NCBI RefSeq assembly: GCF_000746845.1
Contig: NZ_KN050846.1
Location: forward strand, 1,752,963 to 1,816,962
Direction of reading: 5' to 3'
Origin: Altibacter lentus
GTDB taxonomy: Bacteria > Bacteroidota > Bacteroidia > Flavobacteriales > Flavobacteriaceae
Length of the DNA stretch: 64,000 bases
Below, one piece after another: positions 26,872 through 34,533 of the stretch (within the stretch, counting starts at the first letter, position 1; every line of letters begins with the position of its first letter). The notes under the pieces were generated by a model. The model was not told the DNA's origin, ran no database searches, and saw nothing but the letters and a program-made list of their open reading frames with translations. Both the position numbers and the translations under genes were made by a program.

Positions 26872-27083
26872 TTTTCAACAAAGTTTTCAACACGGCTCTT
26901 TTACGAGTGTTACTATTGTTTTGTTAAAAACATGGCTTAAATCCCTCATTTATAGCTGTTTAATTTATCTTTCAATTGTTATGAACAATTTAAAAAATAC
27001 TCGTTGAAAACCCTTATGGACTTCGATTATACAGGAGTTTACTAGCGGTTTTGAAAGGCAATTCCGTCGATTAATTTTCAACA
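26872..27083. repeat. four TTTTCAAC(A) motifs upstream of nrdB
   Basis: TTTTCAACA occurs at 26872-26880, 26884-26892 and 27075-27083, and as its reverse complement GTTGAAAA at 27003-27010. The first two are 12 bp apart. They resemble a relaxed DnaA box (TTATCCACA-like). In E. coli the nrdAB promoter is known to bind DnaA, so this could be a regulatory site. It could also be a binding site for another regulator; NrdR boxes are not evident. Confidence 0.4.
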
Positions 27084-27147
27084 AAATATAAACACTTCAT
27101 TTTTTCAAATTTAACATTCCGGACGTCAATTTTGAATTTTTGAATTA

Positions 27148-27187
27148 AAAAACCGCTCCTAAAAAATTTCAGGAACGGCCGGTTTTA
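27148..27187 (-). terminator. terminator of the lipoprotein gene
   Basis: An imperfect hairpin: on the minus strand AAAACCG, GTTCCT, a short A/T loop, then AGGAGCGGTTTTTT. It lies downstream of the stop codon at 27202. Confidence 0.6.
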
Positions 27188-27201
27188 TTATTTCATAATA
27201 T

Positions 27202-27804
27202 CTATCCCAGATCGTTGGCATCCAATTCGTCGATCGCTTCCCAGGTCGCTTCAATATCCATGTTCGTTCCAGTAGCTTTCATGTAGAACCGATCCTCTTT
27301 AAAAAATTCTATTACTGATCGATTGTTGTTCTTGTGGTATTCTTCAATGGCCTTTACGCCCTTTTTCTTTACTGTTCGGCGTGTTTTGTACTCATCTTCT
27401 TCCTCAAAATCTTGAGAGGCGAAGGCCATTCGCATGGCGGCCGTCATGGCTGCTCCCATTTGTCCGGCGCCGTCGATCACTTCGATCTTAAACGTTTTGG
27501 ACTTATCCTCATTGCCATAGGTAGCTTCAATACTTGCAATCTGAGCCATGCCCATTTGACCGGCCTTGTAGGCGGTGCGTTTCATCCCGTTGATCTCCTC
27601 CGGTAACCATGCTTTCAATTCGTCGTTTGTGAGCGGTTCCTGTTGCTGAAGTTCTTGTATATCCTCCTGCATATTGCTCATTTCTTGTACGGCTTTTGTG
27701 GTTGTAGTAACACTCTCCTTTGTCTCCTTGATCTTTTTAGAAACCGGATTGTCACAGGCAAATCCTATAGAAGCCACAGTAATTAATACGAGTAATTTTT
27801 TCAT
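27202..27804 (-). CDS. predicted lipoprotein of unknown function
   Basis: About 200 residues from ATG 27804; an ATG 12 bp earlier is less likely because the signal would start MHQIMKK. The lipobox IGFAC places the acylated Cys near residue 17. A helical, Thr/Gln-rich linker (KETKESVTTTTKAVQEMSNMQEDI region) leads into a compact alpha/beta domain with ELKAWLPEEINGMKRTAY and a C-terminal VIEFFKEDRFYMKATG. It is probably anchored in the outer or inner membrane facing the periplasm. I recognise no catalytic residues. It is transcribed alone, between DUF3109 and nrdB. Confidence 0.75.
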   Translation of the reverse strand: MKKLLVLITVASIGFACDNPVSKKIKETKESVTTTTKAVQEMSNMQEDIQELQQQEPLTNDELKAWLPEEINGMKRTAYKAGQMGMAQIASIEATYGNEDKSKTFKIEVIDGAGQMGAAMTAAMRMAFASQDFEEEDEYKTRRTVKKKGVKAIEEYHKNNNRSVIEFFKEDRFYMKATGTNMDIEATWEAIDELDANDLG

Positions 27805-27951
27805 AATTTGATGCATTGGTTAGTAATCGATTAACATCAAACTAAGGTACTAATAATCAGATTGCTAACCAATACCCGTTCGGGTGATTTCTAAAAAATG
27901 TTGAGAATAGGCTTGAAGAAGCCTTCCGAAGCAAGTACGTAAAGAGACGGA

Positions 27952-28518
27952 TTACGCCATTTTTTGAGCCACCTTCTCCAGTTCAGCATACCAATGCGTT
28001 CCAAATTTGCGGATCAAGGCGTCTTTTACAAATTTATAGACCGGTACTTTGAGCTCTTTCCCAAGTACGCACGCATCATTGCAAATAGGCCATTTGTGAT
28101 AGTTCACAGCAGCAAATTCGCTATACTGCTGAACGCGCACAGGATACAGATGACACGAAATTGGTTTTCTAAAATCGATCGCACCGGCGTTATAGGCATC
28201 TTCAATACCACAACTTGCGGTACCTGTGGGCGTAAAAGTGACATAGGCACATTCCTTCCCCCCGACCAAGGGGGTTTCCAACTCTTCGTTCGCACTTACA
28301 ATATGTGTTCCTTGTTCCGAAATCGCAGCAATTCCTTCGGGACGCAGAAAGGGTTTTACCTTTGGGTAGATCTCTTCCAGTATGGCCACTTCTGCTTCGG
28401 TAACAGGGGCTCCCGCTTCTCCTTCGATACAGCAGGCTCCCTTGCATGCCGTGAGATTGCAGACAAAGTCCTTTTCTATAAGGTCTTCGGAAATGATTGT
28501 TTTACCTAGCTGAAACAT
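27952..28518 (-). CDS. DUF3109 cysteine-rich protein
   Basis: 188 residues from ATG 28518; the longer frame to 28626 would cover the promoter. Eight or more cysteines lie in conserved groups: CNLTACKGACC near residue 20, ECAYVTF, ASCGIEDAY, PISCHLYPVRV, and WPICNDACVLG. The pattern resembles the Fe-S or zinc-binding CxxC-rich YkgJ-type families, and the domain is common across Bacteroidota. The biochemical role is not established to my knowledge. The TATCTTTG -7 element ends 4 nt before the ATG, so the mRNA is probably leaderless. Confidence 0.85.
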   Translation of the reverse strand: MFQLGKTIISEDLIEKDFVCNLTACKGACCIEGEAGAPVTEAEVAILEEIYPKVKPFLRPEGIAAISEQGTHIVSANEELETPLVGGKECAYVTFTPTGTASCGIEDAYNAGAIDFRKPISCHLYPVRVQQYSEFAAVNYHKWPICNDACVLGKELKVPVYKFVKDALIRKFGTHWYAELEKVAQKMA

Positions 28519-28522
28519 CCGG

Positions 28523-28550
28523 CAAAGATACTTTTTATAGCGCATCCAAA
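28523..28550 (-). promoter_or_regulatory. promoter of the DUF3109 gene
   Basis: On the minus strand TTTG (28550-28547), 16 bp, then TATCTTTG (28530-28523), then CCGG and the ATG at 28518. The geometry TATCTTTG-N4-start is the same as for dxs. Confidence 0.6.
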
Positions 28551-28724
28551 GCATATCCTCCCGAAGAAAAAAAGCTGCCACCACTGAAGTTTCAGAAGTG
28601 GAAAGACGACTTTTCTCCGCTATCACTTCGGCAACATGCGACAGCGCAATTTAAAAATTGCTTTCTTCCCTGTCAAAAGCCCGCAGAGAATCACTAATTT
28701 TACGCCTAAATTGAAAGGTTCTCC

Positions 28725-29309
28725 ATGAATTTAAATTTTAAGGAAATAGCGACGGCCACCATGGTCCTTTTTGCAGTCATCGACATCATTGGCAGCATCC
28801 CCATTATCATCAATTTACGTGAAAAAGCGGGTCATATTAATTCCGGAAAGGCATCCATAATCGCAGCGATCCTGATGACGCTTTTTCTATTTCTGGGGGA
28901 AAGCATTTTAAAACTTATTGGGATCAACGTAAACGAATTTGCGGTTGCAGGGGCTCTCATCCTCTTCTTTATTGCGCTGGAAATGATCTTGGGTATTACC
29001 TTGTTCAAGGACGAAGAACACACCAGTCCCGATCTGGCTTCCATTTTCCCATTGGCATTTCCACTTCTGGCCGGACCCGGGAGTTTGACCACGTTGTTAT
29101 CCTTACGGGCAGAATACCAGACCGAGAACATCATTGTAGCAATTATTGTAAATATTGTGGTTATCTTTATCGTGCTCAAGACATCGGCACGAATTCAGCG
29201 CTTTTTAGGAAAGAATGGAATTGCCGTGATACAAAAGGTCTTTGGGGTGATCCTCTTGGCCATTGCAGTAAAATTATTTACCTCGAACATTCAAGAGTTG
29301 TTCAACTAA
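28725..29309 (+). CDS. MarC-family integral membrane protein
   Basis: A 194-residue protein with six hydrophobic helices. The family landmarks are ATATMVLFAVIDIIGSIPIIINL at the start, ESILKLIGINVNEFAVAGALILFFIALEMILG in the middle (quoted in part) and FPLAFPLLAGPGSLTTLLSL. MarC was once tied to antibiotic resistance, but the substrate and function of the family are unknown. It is followed after 27 bp by a small membrane protein gene on the same strand. Confidence 0.92.
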   Translation: MNLNFKEIATATMVLFAVIDIIGSIPIIINLREKAGHINSGKASIIAAILMTLFLFLGESILKLIGINVNEFAVAGALILFFIALEMILGITLFKDEEHTSPDLASIFPLAFPLLAGPGSLTTLLSLRAEYQTENIIVAIIVNIVVIFIVLKTSARIQRFLGKNGIAVIQKVFGVILLAIAVKLFTSNIQELFN

Positions 29310-29336
29310 TCATGGGGTGTTCAAAACCGAAGTACT

Positions 29337-29531
29337 ATGAAAATCTTTAGTTATATCCTTATCGCGATCGCCATTGGTCTTATTATTTTCAACCTCACTA
29401 AGATCGACTACAGTGCTCCCTTTGAAGGTGACAGCAGTGTGGCAGTGATTAGCGTGTTAGCTGCGGCTTGTGCCATCTTGCTTATATTGATCCTGCGTAC
29501 GTCACAACGTATCGCAAAAAAGAAGAAATAG
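29337..29531 (+). CDS. small two-helix membrane protein
   Basis: 64 residues with two hydrophobic segments (about 3-20 and 35-54), an acidic loop (DYSAPFEGDSS) and a basic end (RIAKKKK). This suggests both termini lie in the cytoplasm. It sits 27 bp after the marC-like gene and is probably co-transcribed with it. No family is recognised. Its end is 2 bp from the convergent S41 protease gene. Confidence 0.7.
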   Translation: MKIFSYILIAIAIGLIIFNLTKIDYSAPFEGDSSVAVISVLAAACAILLILILRTSQRIAKKKK

Positions 29532-29533
29532 GA

Positions 29534-31117
29534 TTAACGCGCCTCTAGCTCCAGTACCTTTGAGATCATAAAATCGCCTTCATTGAGAATGTACTCATAA
29601 GCATTAGGGCCAAAAAGTTGTTGTGCTATGTTTGCTTTAAGCGCTTTTTTGAGTTCTTCGGAATATTTCCCCATATCGATCTGTGCTTCGCTGAAACGAG
29701 AATACGCAATAAAGTCCTGAGCCAATTGATCCTCCACTTGATATGAATTCACAAAATCCTTGAAGGTCATCTTACCAAAGATCTTTCGGTTCTGCTCTAA
29801 AAATTCGAAGATAAAATAGCTCATAAATCCGCTGCGGGATAAATACTGTAGGGTTTCGTTCTCCACACTGGTGTCTTTGGGGACAAAGATATCCGGGATT
29901 ATCCCGCCGCCGCCATAGACTACTTTTCCCTTAGGAGTCACATAGCGAAGGGAATCTGCCACCTTAATACTATCCGCACTAATCAGCTCCCCGTTGCGGT
30001 ATCGCTTTTCGTAATCTTTGTAATACGCATCATTTCCATTCCCATAGGGTTTTTGAATGGAACGACCTGTAGGTGTATAGTACCGCGCAATGGTGAGACG
30101 CACCGCACTGCCATCACCAAGCGACATTTCACGTTGAACTAAGCCTTTACCAAAAGAACGTCTGCCAATAATCGTCCCTTTGTCGTTATCTTGTAAAGCT
30201 CCGGCCACGATCTCACTCGCCGAAGCAGAATTCTCGTTAATGAGAACGTACAACTTCCCTTTCTCAAAATCCCCGCGACGTGTTGCAAAGGTATGATTCT
30301 CTTCGCCGCTTTTGTTACGAGTAATAAGAATAAGCTTGTCGTCTTCCAGGAATTCATCCACGATCCGTTCGGCGGTGGAAATATAGCCTCCGGGGTTATT
30401 CCGCAGATCCAACACCAGGCGGGATGCACCGTTGTCTTTTAATTCTGAAAGAGCCTTCTTGAACTCATTATAGGTCGTTTCAGAAAAACGATTGATCTTG
30501 ATATAGCCTAAATTATCGGTTAGCATATATGCCGCATCGACACTTACCAAAGGGACTTCCTTTCGCTTTACTTTTATATCCAGTAACTTGGGTTTTCCCG
30601 CCCGGTACACCTTTAGATTGACCTTGGTGTTAATCTCACCTTTTAAATATGCAGAAATGCTATCTCTGTTCAAACTATCTCCGAACATCTTTTTCCCATC
30701 GGCGTAAAGGATGCGATCTCCTCCCTTGATCCCGGCTTTCGCTGCCGGCCCTCCTTCGATGGCTCTAATTACCGCGATAGAATCCTTATAGGTATAAAAA
30801 CTTATGCCTATGCCTACGAATTTTCCGCGCATGTCATCGGCGTTGTCGGCATAATCATCCCGTGGGATATAGACCGAATGCGGATCGAGATTTTCCAAGA
30901 TCCCGTTCACTGTGACATCTACAATACTATCGGTATTTACCTGATCCACATATTCGTAGTCGATATAATCGATGAGACGGTTAAGCTTGTCTTTTTTTGA
31001 ATTGGTAGCAAATATCTTTTCGGTGGTATCGTTAAAGTTGAGTTTAGAGCCAATAAAGACGCCTGCGGCTACTGCCGCACCAATCAATAAAGGAAGATAT
31101 TTTCTATCGAAGCCCAT
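29534..31117 (-). CDS. S41-family C-terminal processing peptidase with PDZ domain
   Basis: A 527-residue Ctp/Prc-type serine protease. It has an N-terminal membrane anchor (residues 7-24, YLPLLIGAAVAAGVFIGS). A PDZ domain lies at about 85-165 with GIGISFYTYKDSIAVIRAIEG and GGDRILYADG. The catalytic core holds the nucleophile in NENSASASEIVAGALQDN and the general base Lys in RRSFGKGLVQ. The C-terminal 150 residues carry a helical extension. These enzymes cleave selected periplasmic proteins near their C-termini. It starts 3 bp after the dCMP deaminase stop codon, so the two form an operon. Confidence 0.95.
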   Translation of the reverse strand: MGFDRKYLPLLIGAAVAAGVFIGSKLNFNDTTEKIFATNSKKDKLNRLIDYIDYEYVDQVNTDSIVDVTVNGILENLDPHSVYIPRDDYADNADDMRGKFVGIGISFYTYKDSIAVIRAIEGGPAAKAGIKGGDRILYADGKKMFGDSLNRDSISAYLKGEINTKVNLKVYRAGKPKLLDIKVKRKEVPLVSVDAAYMLTDNLGYIKINRFSETTYNEFKKALSELKDNGASRLVLDLRNNPGGYISTAERIVDEFLEDDKLILITRNKSGEENHTFATRRGDFEKGKLYVLINENSASASEIVAGALQDNDKGTIIGRRSFGKGLVQREMSLGDGSAVRLTIARYYTPTGRSIQKPYGNGNDAYYKDYEKRYRNGELISADSIKVADSLRYVTPKGKVVYGGGGIIPDIFVPKDTSVENETLQYLSRSGFMSYFIFEFLEQNRKIFGKMTFKDFVNSYQVEDQLAQDFIAYSRFSEAQIDMGKYSEELKKALKANIAQQLFGPNAYEYILNEGDFMISKVLELEAR

Positions 31118-31120
31118 AGG

Positions 31121-31552
31121 CTAACTATTTAGATCTGTGATGTGCGTTATACTAACGCCTGCTTTCTCTAAAAATTTCACGCCGGAATTATCCTTGTACT
31201 CCTGAAAATAAACCAGCCGCTTAATTCCTGCCTGGTGGATTAATTTGCTGCATTCCTTACACGGAGACATGGTAATATACAATGTTGCTCCATTACAGGA
31301 TTGGGTAGATGAAGCTACTTTAGAGATCGCGTTCGCTTCAGCATGGAGCACATACCATTTTGTATACCCTTCTTCATCTTCGCAAAAATTCTCAAAACCG
31401 GTGGGTGTTCCATTGTATCCATCGCTAATAATCATCTTATCCTTAACAATAAGTGCGCCAACTTGTTTCCGAAGACAATAAGACAACTTACTCCATTCCT
31501 GTGCCATTCGAAGATAGGCAACATCGTACTTGTGCTGTTTTTTGGGAGCCAT
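31121..31552 (-). CDS. dCMP deaminase-type zinc enzyme (ComEB-like)
   Basis: 143 residues. The zinc motif is HAEANAI with its catalytic Glu, followed by PCKECSKLI with two Cys ligands. The N-terminal MRMAQEWSKLSYCLRKQVGALIV-like region (here AYLRMAQEWSKLSYCLRKQ) and the insert DGYNGTPTGFENFCEDEEGY are typical of deoxycytidylate deaminases, which form dUMP for thymidylate synthesis. It therefore links to the nrdBA genes nearby in dNTP supply. The S41 protease gene follows after 3 bp. Confidence 0.92.
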   Translation of the reverse strand: MAPKKQHKYDVAYLRMAQEWSKLSYCLRKQVGALIVKDKMIISDGYNGTPTGFENFCEDEEGYTKWYVLHAEANAISKVASSTQSCNGATLYITMSPCKECSKLIHQAGIKRLVYFQEYKDNSGVKFLEKAGVSITHITDLNS

Positions 31553-31638
31553 ATTAAATAATAAGTAGCGAAATTAAGCCGAAGTTACAGCCTATCAAAA
31601 ATTCTGGCTGTTAAATGTTTATAAAAGTTTGTTGTGTG

Positions 31639-32217
31639 TTAGAAGATCCAGTTTTCGATAAGCATTGGAATGATCATTCCAATCACTATGGAAGATACTA
31701 CCAATACCCAGTCCCGCTTATTAAACCGGAATAACATTTGAAAAATAAACGCCAGGATCAATACAATTATAACCACAATTATTTGAGCCGCTTCCACGCC
31801 TAATGCAAATTCCAATAATGGGAGTATGTCATTGTCCGCATTGATCATTTTGTAATACGAAGCAAATCCAAATCCGTGAATAAGTCCGAAGAACACGGTT
31901 GCAATGTAGAAGAGACCCAGTTTTTCTGCTCGCTTTTCTTTCCCTGCTGTAAATAAATTGAATAAGGCCGTTACCAGTATCGTTACCGGGATAAGAAATT
32001 CGATCCAGCGTGTTGAGACACTCACCACGTTGTAATTGGCCATAAGGAGTGAAATGGTATGACCTATGGTAAATAAGGTGACCAGTAACAATAACCGTTT
32101 CCAGGAATTGAATGTATAAGCCGCGCAAAGCACGATCAAAAATAGGATATGGTCGTAGGCCTTCCAGTCGAGAACGTGTTCTAAGCCCAGTTTAAAATAT
32201 AACCAGAAATCGGACAT
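31639..32217 (-). CDS. HupE/UreJ-like membrane protein
   Basis: 192 residues with about six hydrophobic helices. The landmarks of the HupE/UreJ_2 group are HILFLIVLCAAYTFNSWKRLL, the helix with TLFTIGHTISLL, and GLIHGFGFASYYKM. His and Gly residues in the helices suggest metal binding. The classic members are linked to nickel or cobalt uptake for hydrogenase or urease, but no such enzyme is encoded here, so the substrate is open. The promoter TATATTTG lies at 32251-32244. Confidence 0.85.
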   Translation of the reverse strand: MSDFWLYFKLGLEHVLDWKAYDHILFLIVLCAAYTFNSWKRLLLLVTLFTIGHTISLLMANYNVVSVSTRWIEFLIPVTILVTALFNLFTAGKEKRAEKLGLFYIATVFFGLIHGFGFASYYKMINADNDILPLLEFALGVEAAQIIVVIIVLILAFIFQMLFRFNKRDWVLVVSSIVIGMIIPMLIENWIF

Positions 32218-32243
32218 GGAGTTTTGGGGGTGTTAGATTTCGT

Positions 32244-32251
32244 CAAATATA
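32244..32251 (-). promoter_or_regulatory. -7 element of the HupE-like gene
   Basis: TATATTTG on the minus strand matches TAnnTTTG and lies 26 bp before the ATG at 32217. No TTG is evident at the usual distance. Confidence 0.5.
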
Positions 32252-32305
32252 TGCAATATGTGAGAATTTTCATATCTTTAAACGAACTCCCCGGTTTTAA
32301 TTTTT

Positions 32306-33415
32306 ATGCCTATGAAAAAACTGTTACTTTTCATACTCGGGATGGGGTGTACTTTCCAGAGTTTTTCGCAAGACCCCAACCTCTATGGCACATGGTATAT
32401 GTTTGCAACAGTAGGAGACTTAGGGCCTTTTTGGTATATAAATCATGAAGACTTTGGTGGTAATAATCCTTACTTCATTTTAAATACAGACCTTAGTTAT
32501 GAGGGTGCTGTTAATTGTAATTCATATTCGGGACAATATGAGGAAGGCAGTGGTAATCCACATTTTATTCCTGTTTCCTTTACACGAACCAATTTTGACT
32601 GTGGAACTCCTACGCAAAATAATAATGAGGACTTTTTTTTCGGTGTCATTAGTGGTGAATATAGCTATGAAGGAATAGTAAGTTATTGGCTTTACACAGA
32701 TCCTAATGATAATGAATTTTTGGAATTAGATTTTGCCCCCGGATTTGGTCTTGTATTTCAGCGTGAACCATTCCTGTCAGAAGGTACTGTTCCTGGCACA
32801 TGGTACTTAAGAAATTATTATAATGATATGGAGGAGAGTTTAAATATTTTAGAGATTGAACCTCCTATTGATCCAACCTTGGTGATTATGCCCAATTATG
32901 AGTTCACAGCCCAAGCAGCCTGTAATACATTTAGTGGAACTTTTATAGAAGATACAACCAACGGGGGGTATTACATTGATAATTTTTCTAAGACCAATAA
33001 CGATTGTTCGCACGCGGACCACATAACATTCGAAGAAGATTATGAAAAAGTACTTGCCGAAAGTGGTAATTTGTTCTTTACCGCATACGACACTACGACC
33101 GAAAGAGCTTTTCTAAATACAACCAATACCGCCGCAGGATATATGAATTTTCAAAATTCACCTGTTCTGGGGGTTAAAGACCATAATGAGATTACATTCT
33201 CCCTTTATCCAAATCCTGCGGGGGATGAACTTATTATTGCTGCCACGGGAATACTTATAGAATCCATCTCAATCTATTCCATGATTGGGCAGAAAATGGT
33301 TGATTTAAAAGCTGAGTCAAACCGTGTTGACATTTCAAGTCTATCGCCGGGGGTATACTTTATAGAAATAGCTGCTTCAAGTGGAAAAGCTATTCAAAAA
33401 TTTATAAAAGAGTAG
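32306..33415 (+). CDS. T9SS-exported protein with two related beta-rich domains
   Basis: 369 residues; the start may be the second ATG at 32312, which begins the signal peptide directly (MKKLLLFILGMGCTFQSFSQ). Two related domains of about 125 residues follow, each opening with G-TWY (LYGTWYMF near 30 and VPGTWYLRNYY near 165) and containing a Cys-rich CNxFSG or CNSYSG strand and a later DC motif. The design is lipocalin- or META-like. The last 75 residues (FSLYPNPAGDELII to IQKFIKE) form a T9SS type A sorting tail. The function is unknown; it is exposed or released. It is followed at once by a paralogue. Confidence 0.85.
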   Translation: MPMKKLLLFILGMGCTFQSFSQDPNLYGTWYMFATVGDLGPFWYINHEDFGGNNPYFILNTDLSYEGAVNCNSYSGQYEEGSGNPHFIPVSFTRTNFDCGTPTQNNNEDFFFGVISGEYSYEGIVSYWLYTDPNDNEFLELDFAPGFGLVFQREPFLSEGTVPGTWYLRNYYNDMEESLNILEIEPPIDPTLVIMPNYEFTAQAACNTFSGTFIEDTTNGGYYIDNFSKTNNDCSHADHITFEEDYEKVLAESGNLFFTAYDTTTERAFLNTTNTAAGYMNFQNSPVLGVKDHNEITFSLYPNPAGDELIIAATGILIESISIYSMIGQKMVDLKAESNRVDISSLSPGVYFIEIAASSGKAIQKFIKE

Positions 33416-33417
33416 AT

Positions 33418-34116
33418 TTGAAAAATTGTTTTTCTCTTTTTGTAGCAATGTGCTTAAGCCTTCAATGCATTGCCCAGGATGCGGAGCTTTACGACACTTG
33501 GTATCTTAAATCATACAGCTATGATCTTGGTGATACTTTTTATGTAGAAGATGTAAGCCCGCGTATTAATCCTACTTTAGTGATTGACTCCAATCTAAAT
33601 TTTACAGGTATCGTTTGTAATGAGTACGGAGGTTTTTTTAGTTACAACAGTTCCAATGACAAATTGGTATTGGACTTTTTTGATATTTGCCTATGTGGCA
33701 CCTGCACCAATCCTCCGGCCTCCCATGTGACTCTGGAAGATGATTATTTCGGTTATTTTTGGGAAGGTGCGGCTTATACGTACGAGGCTTATAACGATGG
33801 TTCCGGAGTTAAAAATTTATTGCTTTACAGTGCACCCGGCTTTGAGTTGTGGTTTACCAATGCTCCGCTCTCAATACCCGATAATCAAAAGAAAACCTTC
33901 ACGTTGTATCCCAATCCGGCGACGGAATCACTTTTTATTACTTCGGAAGGGGAAGCGATCGAATCGCTTTCGGTGTATGCCGTTTCGGGAAAGAAAGTAA
34001 TGGAGTTTACTGAAAATACAAGCGTGCTGGATGTTTCAGCACTTTCGGAAGGATTGTACTTTTTGGAGATGGTTACTGCTATAGGAAGAGATCTTCAGAA
34101 ATTTATTAAAAAATAA
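33418..34116 (+). CDS. T9SS-exported paralogue with one beta-rich domain
   Basis: 232 residues from the TTG at 33418, the only start that leaves the signal peptide intact (KNCFSLFVAMCLSLQCIAQ). One domain like those of the preceding gene follows: LYDTWYLKSY, IVCNEYGG, then a Cys cluster DICLCGTCTNPP and HVTLEDDYFGYF. A T9SS tail (FTLYPNPATESLFIT to LQKFIKK) ends it. It starts 2 bp after its neighbour's stop codon, so the two are co-expressed. They probably arose by duplication, with this copy losing one domain. A bidirectional terminator follows. Confidence 0.82.
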   Translation: MKNCFSLFVAMCLSLQCIAQDAELYDTWYLKSYSYDLGDTFYVEDVSPRINPTLVIDSNLNFTGIVCNEYGGFFSYNSSNDKLVLDFFDICLCGTCTNPPASHVTLEDDYFGYFWEGAAYTYEAYNDGSGVKNLLLYSAPGFELWFTNAPLSIPDNQKKTFTLYPNPATESLFITSEGEAIESLSVYAVSGKKVMEFTENTSVLDVSALSEGLYFLEMVTAIGRDLQKFIKK

Positions 34117-34147
34117 AAAGTGCCTCTTTTTACAAGAAGCACTTTTT
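34116..34147. terminator. bidirectional terminator
   Basis: Arms aaaaagtgc and gcacttttt around a 14-nt loop. It ends the T9SS gene pair on the plus strand and the tRNA-nuclease cassette on the minus strand. Confidence 0.8.
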
Positions 34148-34148
34148 G

Positions 34149-34230
34149 TACTCGAGGTGGGAATCGAACCTGCCTGCCAAGGCACGACAGGCAGGCCCAC
34201 ACTCTCGAAAGAACTGGATTTTGAATCCAG
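34149..34230 (-). pseudogene. 3'-half remnant of a second tRNA-Leu(CAA), split by a palindromic insertion
   Basis: On the minus strand this copies tRNA-Leu from the anticodon arm (CTGGATTCAAAATCCAG) to the 3' acceptor strand (CTCGAGTA). It lacks the acceptor 5' strand and the D arm. Its variable arm differs from the intact tRNA but still pairs (TCT-TTCG-AGA against GAC-TTCG-GTC), so it derives from a distinct once-functional tRNA. A 27-bp insertion at 34169-34195 splits the T arm. The upstream edge touches the GIY-YIG stop codon. Confidence 0.85.
34169..34195. repeat. 27-bp palindromic insertion in the tRNA remnant
   Basis: An inverted repeat with arms cctgcctg and caggcagg around ccaaggcacga. 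Removing it restores an ordinary T arm (GTGGG-TTCGATT-CCCAC on the minus strand). It is similar in kind to the G/C-rich palindromic units that are scattered in some Bacteroidota genomes. Confidence 0.7.
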
Positions 34231-34231
34231 G

Positions 34232-34483
34232 TTATTTATTTAGTGATTCCCTCATTTGGCGAAGCTGCCTTTTGCCTGTTCCAGACTTCCAATACTTTTC
34301 ACGTGTTCTGGCATCGATCCTATTATCTATACTTTCAGAATAAAGAAGAATATATGGTAGGTATGGCTTTGTAGTCTTTTTCTTGCCATCGTTGTGCTGT
34401 TGAACCCGACGTTCAAGATTATCAGTCATTCCAACATAGATATAGTTTCTGCACAAACTTGAAATAGCATAAACAAAAAACAT
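34232..34483 (-). CDS. small GIY-YIG nuclease adjacent to tRNA-Leu
   Basis: 83 residues from ATG 34483; the longer frame reads through the tRNA gene and is false. The GIY-YIG elements are visible: VYAISS (GIY position) with NYIYVGMT (YIG position), then Arg in NLERRVQQHN and the Glu-containing end AREKYW-like segment (ARTREKYWKSGTGKR). Such single-domain nucleases of the UPF0213/YhbQ type have an uncertain role, while related domains act in homing endonucleases, repair and transposition. The stop codon lies 1 nt from the anticodon arm of a tRNA-Leu 3' half, and an intact tRNA-Leu lies 50 bp upstream, so it looks like the enzyme of a small mobile cassette. Confidence 0.88.
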   Translation of the reverse strand: MFFVYAISSLCRNYIYVGMTDNLERRVQQHNDGKKKTTKPYLPYILLYSESIDNRIDARTREKYWKSGTGKRQLRQMRESLNK

Positions 34484-34495
34484 ATACGGGTATTT

Positions 34496-34533
34496 AGAAA
34501 AATCCCCAAACGAACAATCGTAAGGGGATTTTG
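34496..34533. terminator. terminator between tRNA-Leu and the GIY-YIG gene
   Basis: Arms aaatcccc and ggggatttt with a 16-nt loop, lying directly after the tRNA 3' end on the minus strand. Confidence 0.65.

Larger units (their letters stand above)
26779..27201. other. 423-bp intergenic region upstream of nrdB
   Basis: It is A/T-rich with no convincing coding frame. It holds four TTTTCAAC-type motifs (listed separately), the nrdB promoter, which I cannot place precisely, and near its right end the terminator of the lipoprotein gene at 27148-27187. Confidence 0.7.

Noticed and set aside
26779-27201. Possible replication origin, because of the DnaA-box-like motifs.
   Set aside because: No dnaA, dnaN or other origin-linked gene is near, and four relaxed motifs are too few; a regulatory role upstream of nrdB is more likely.
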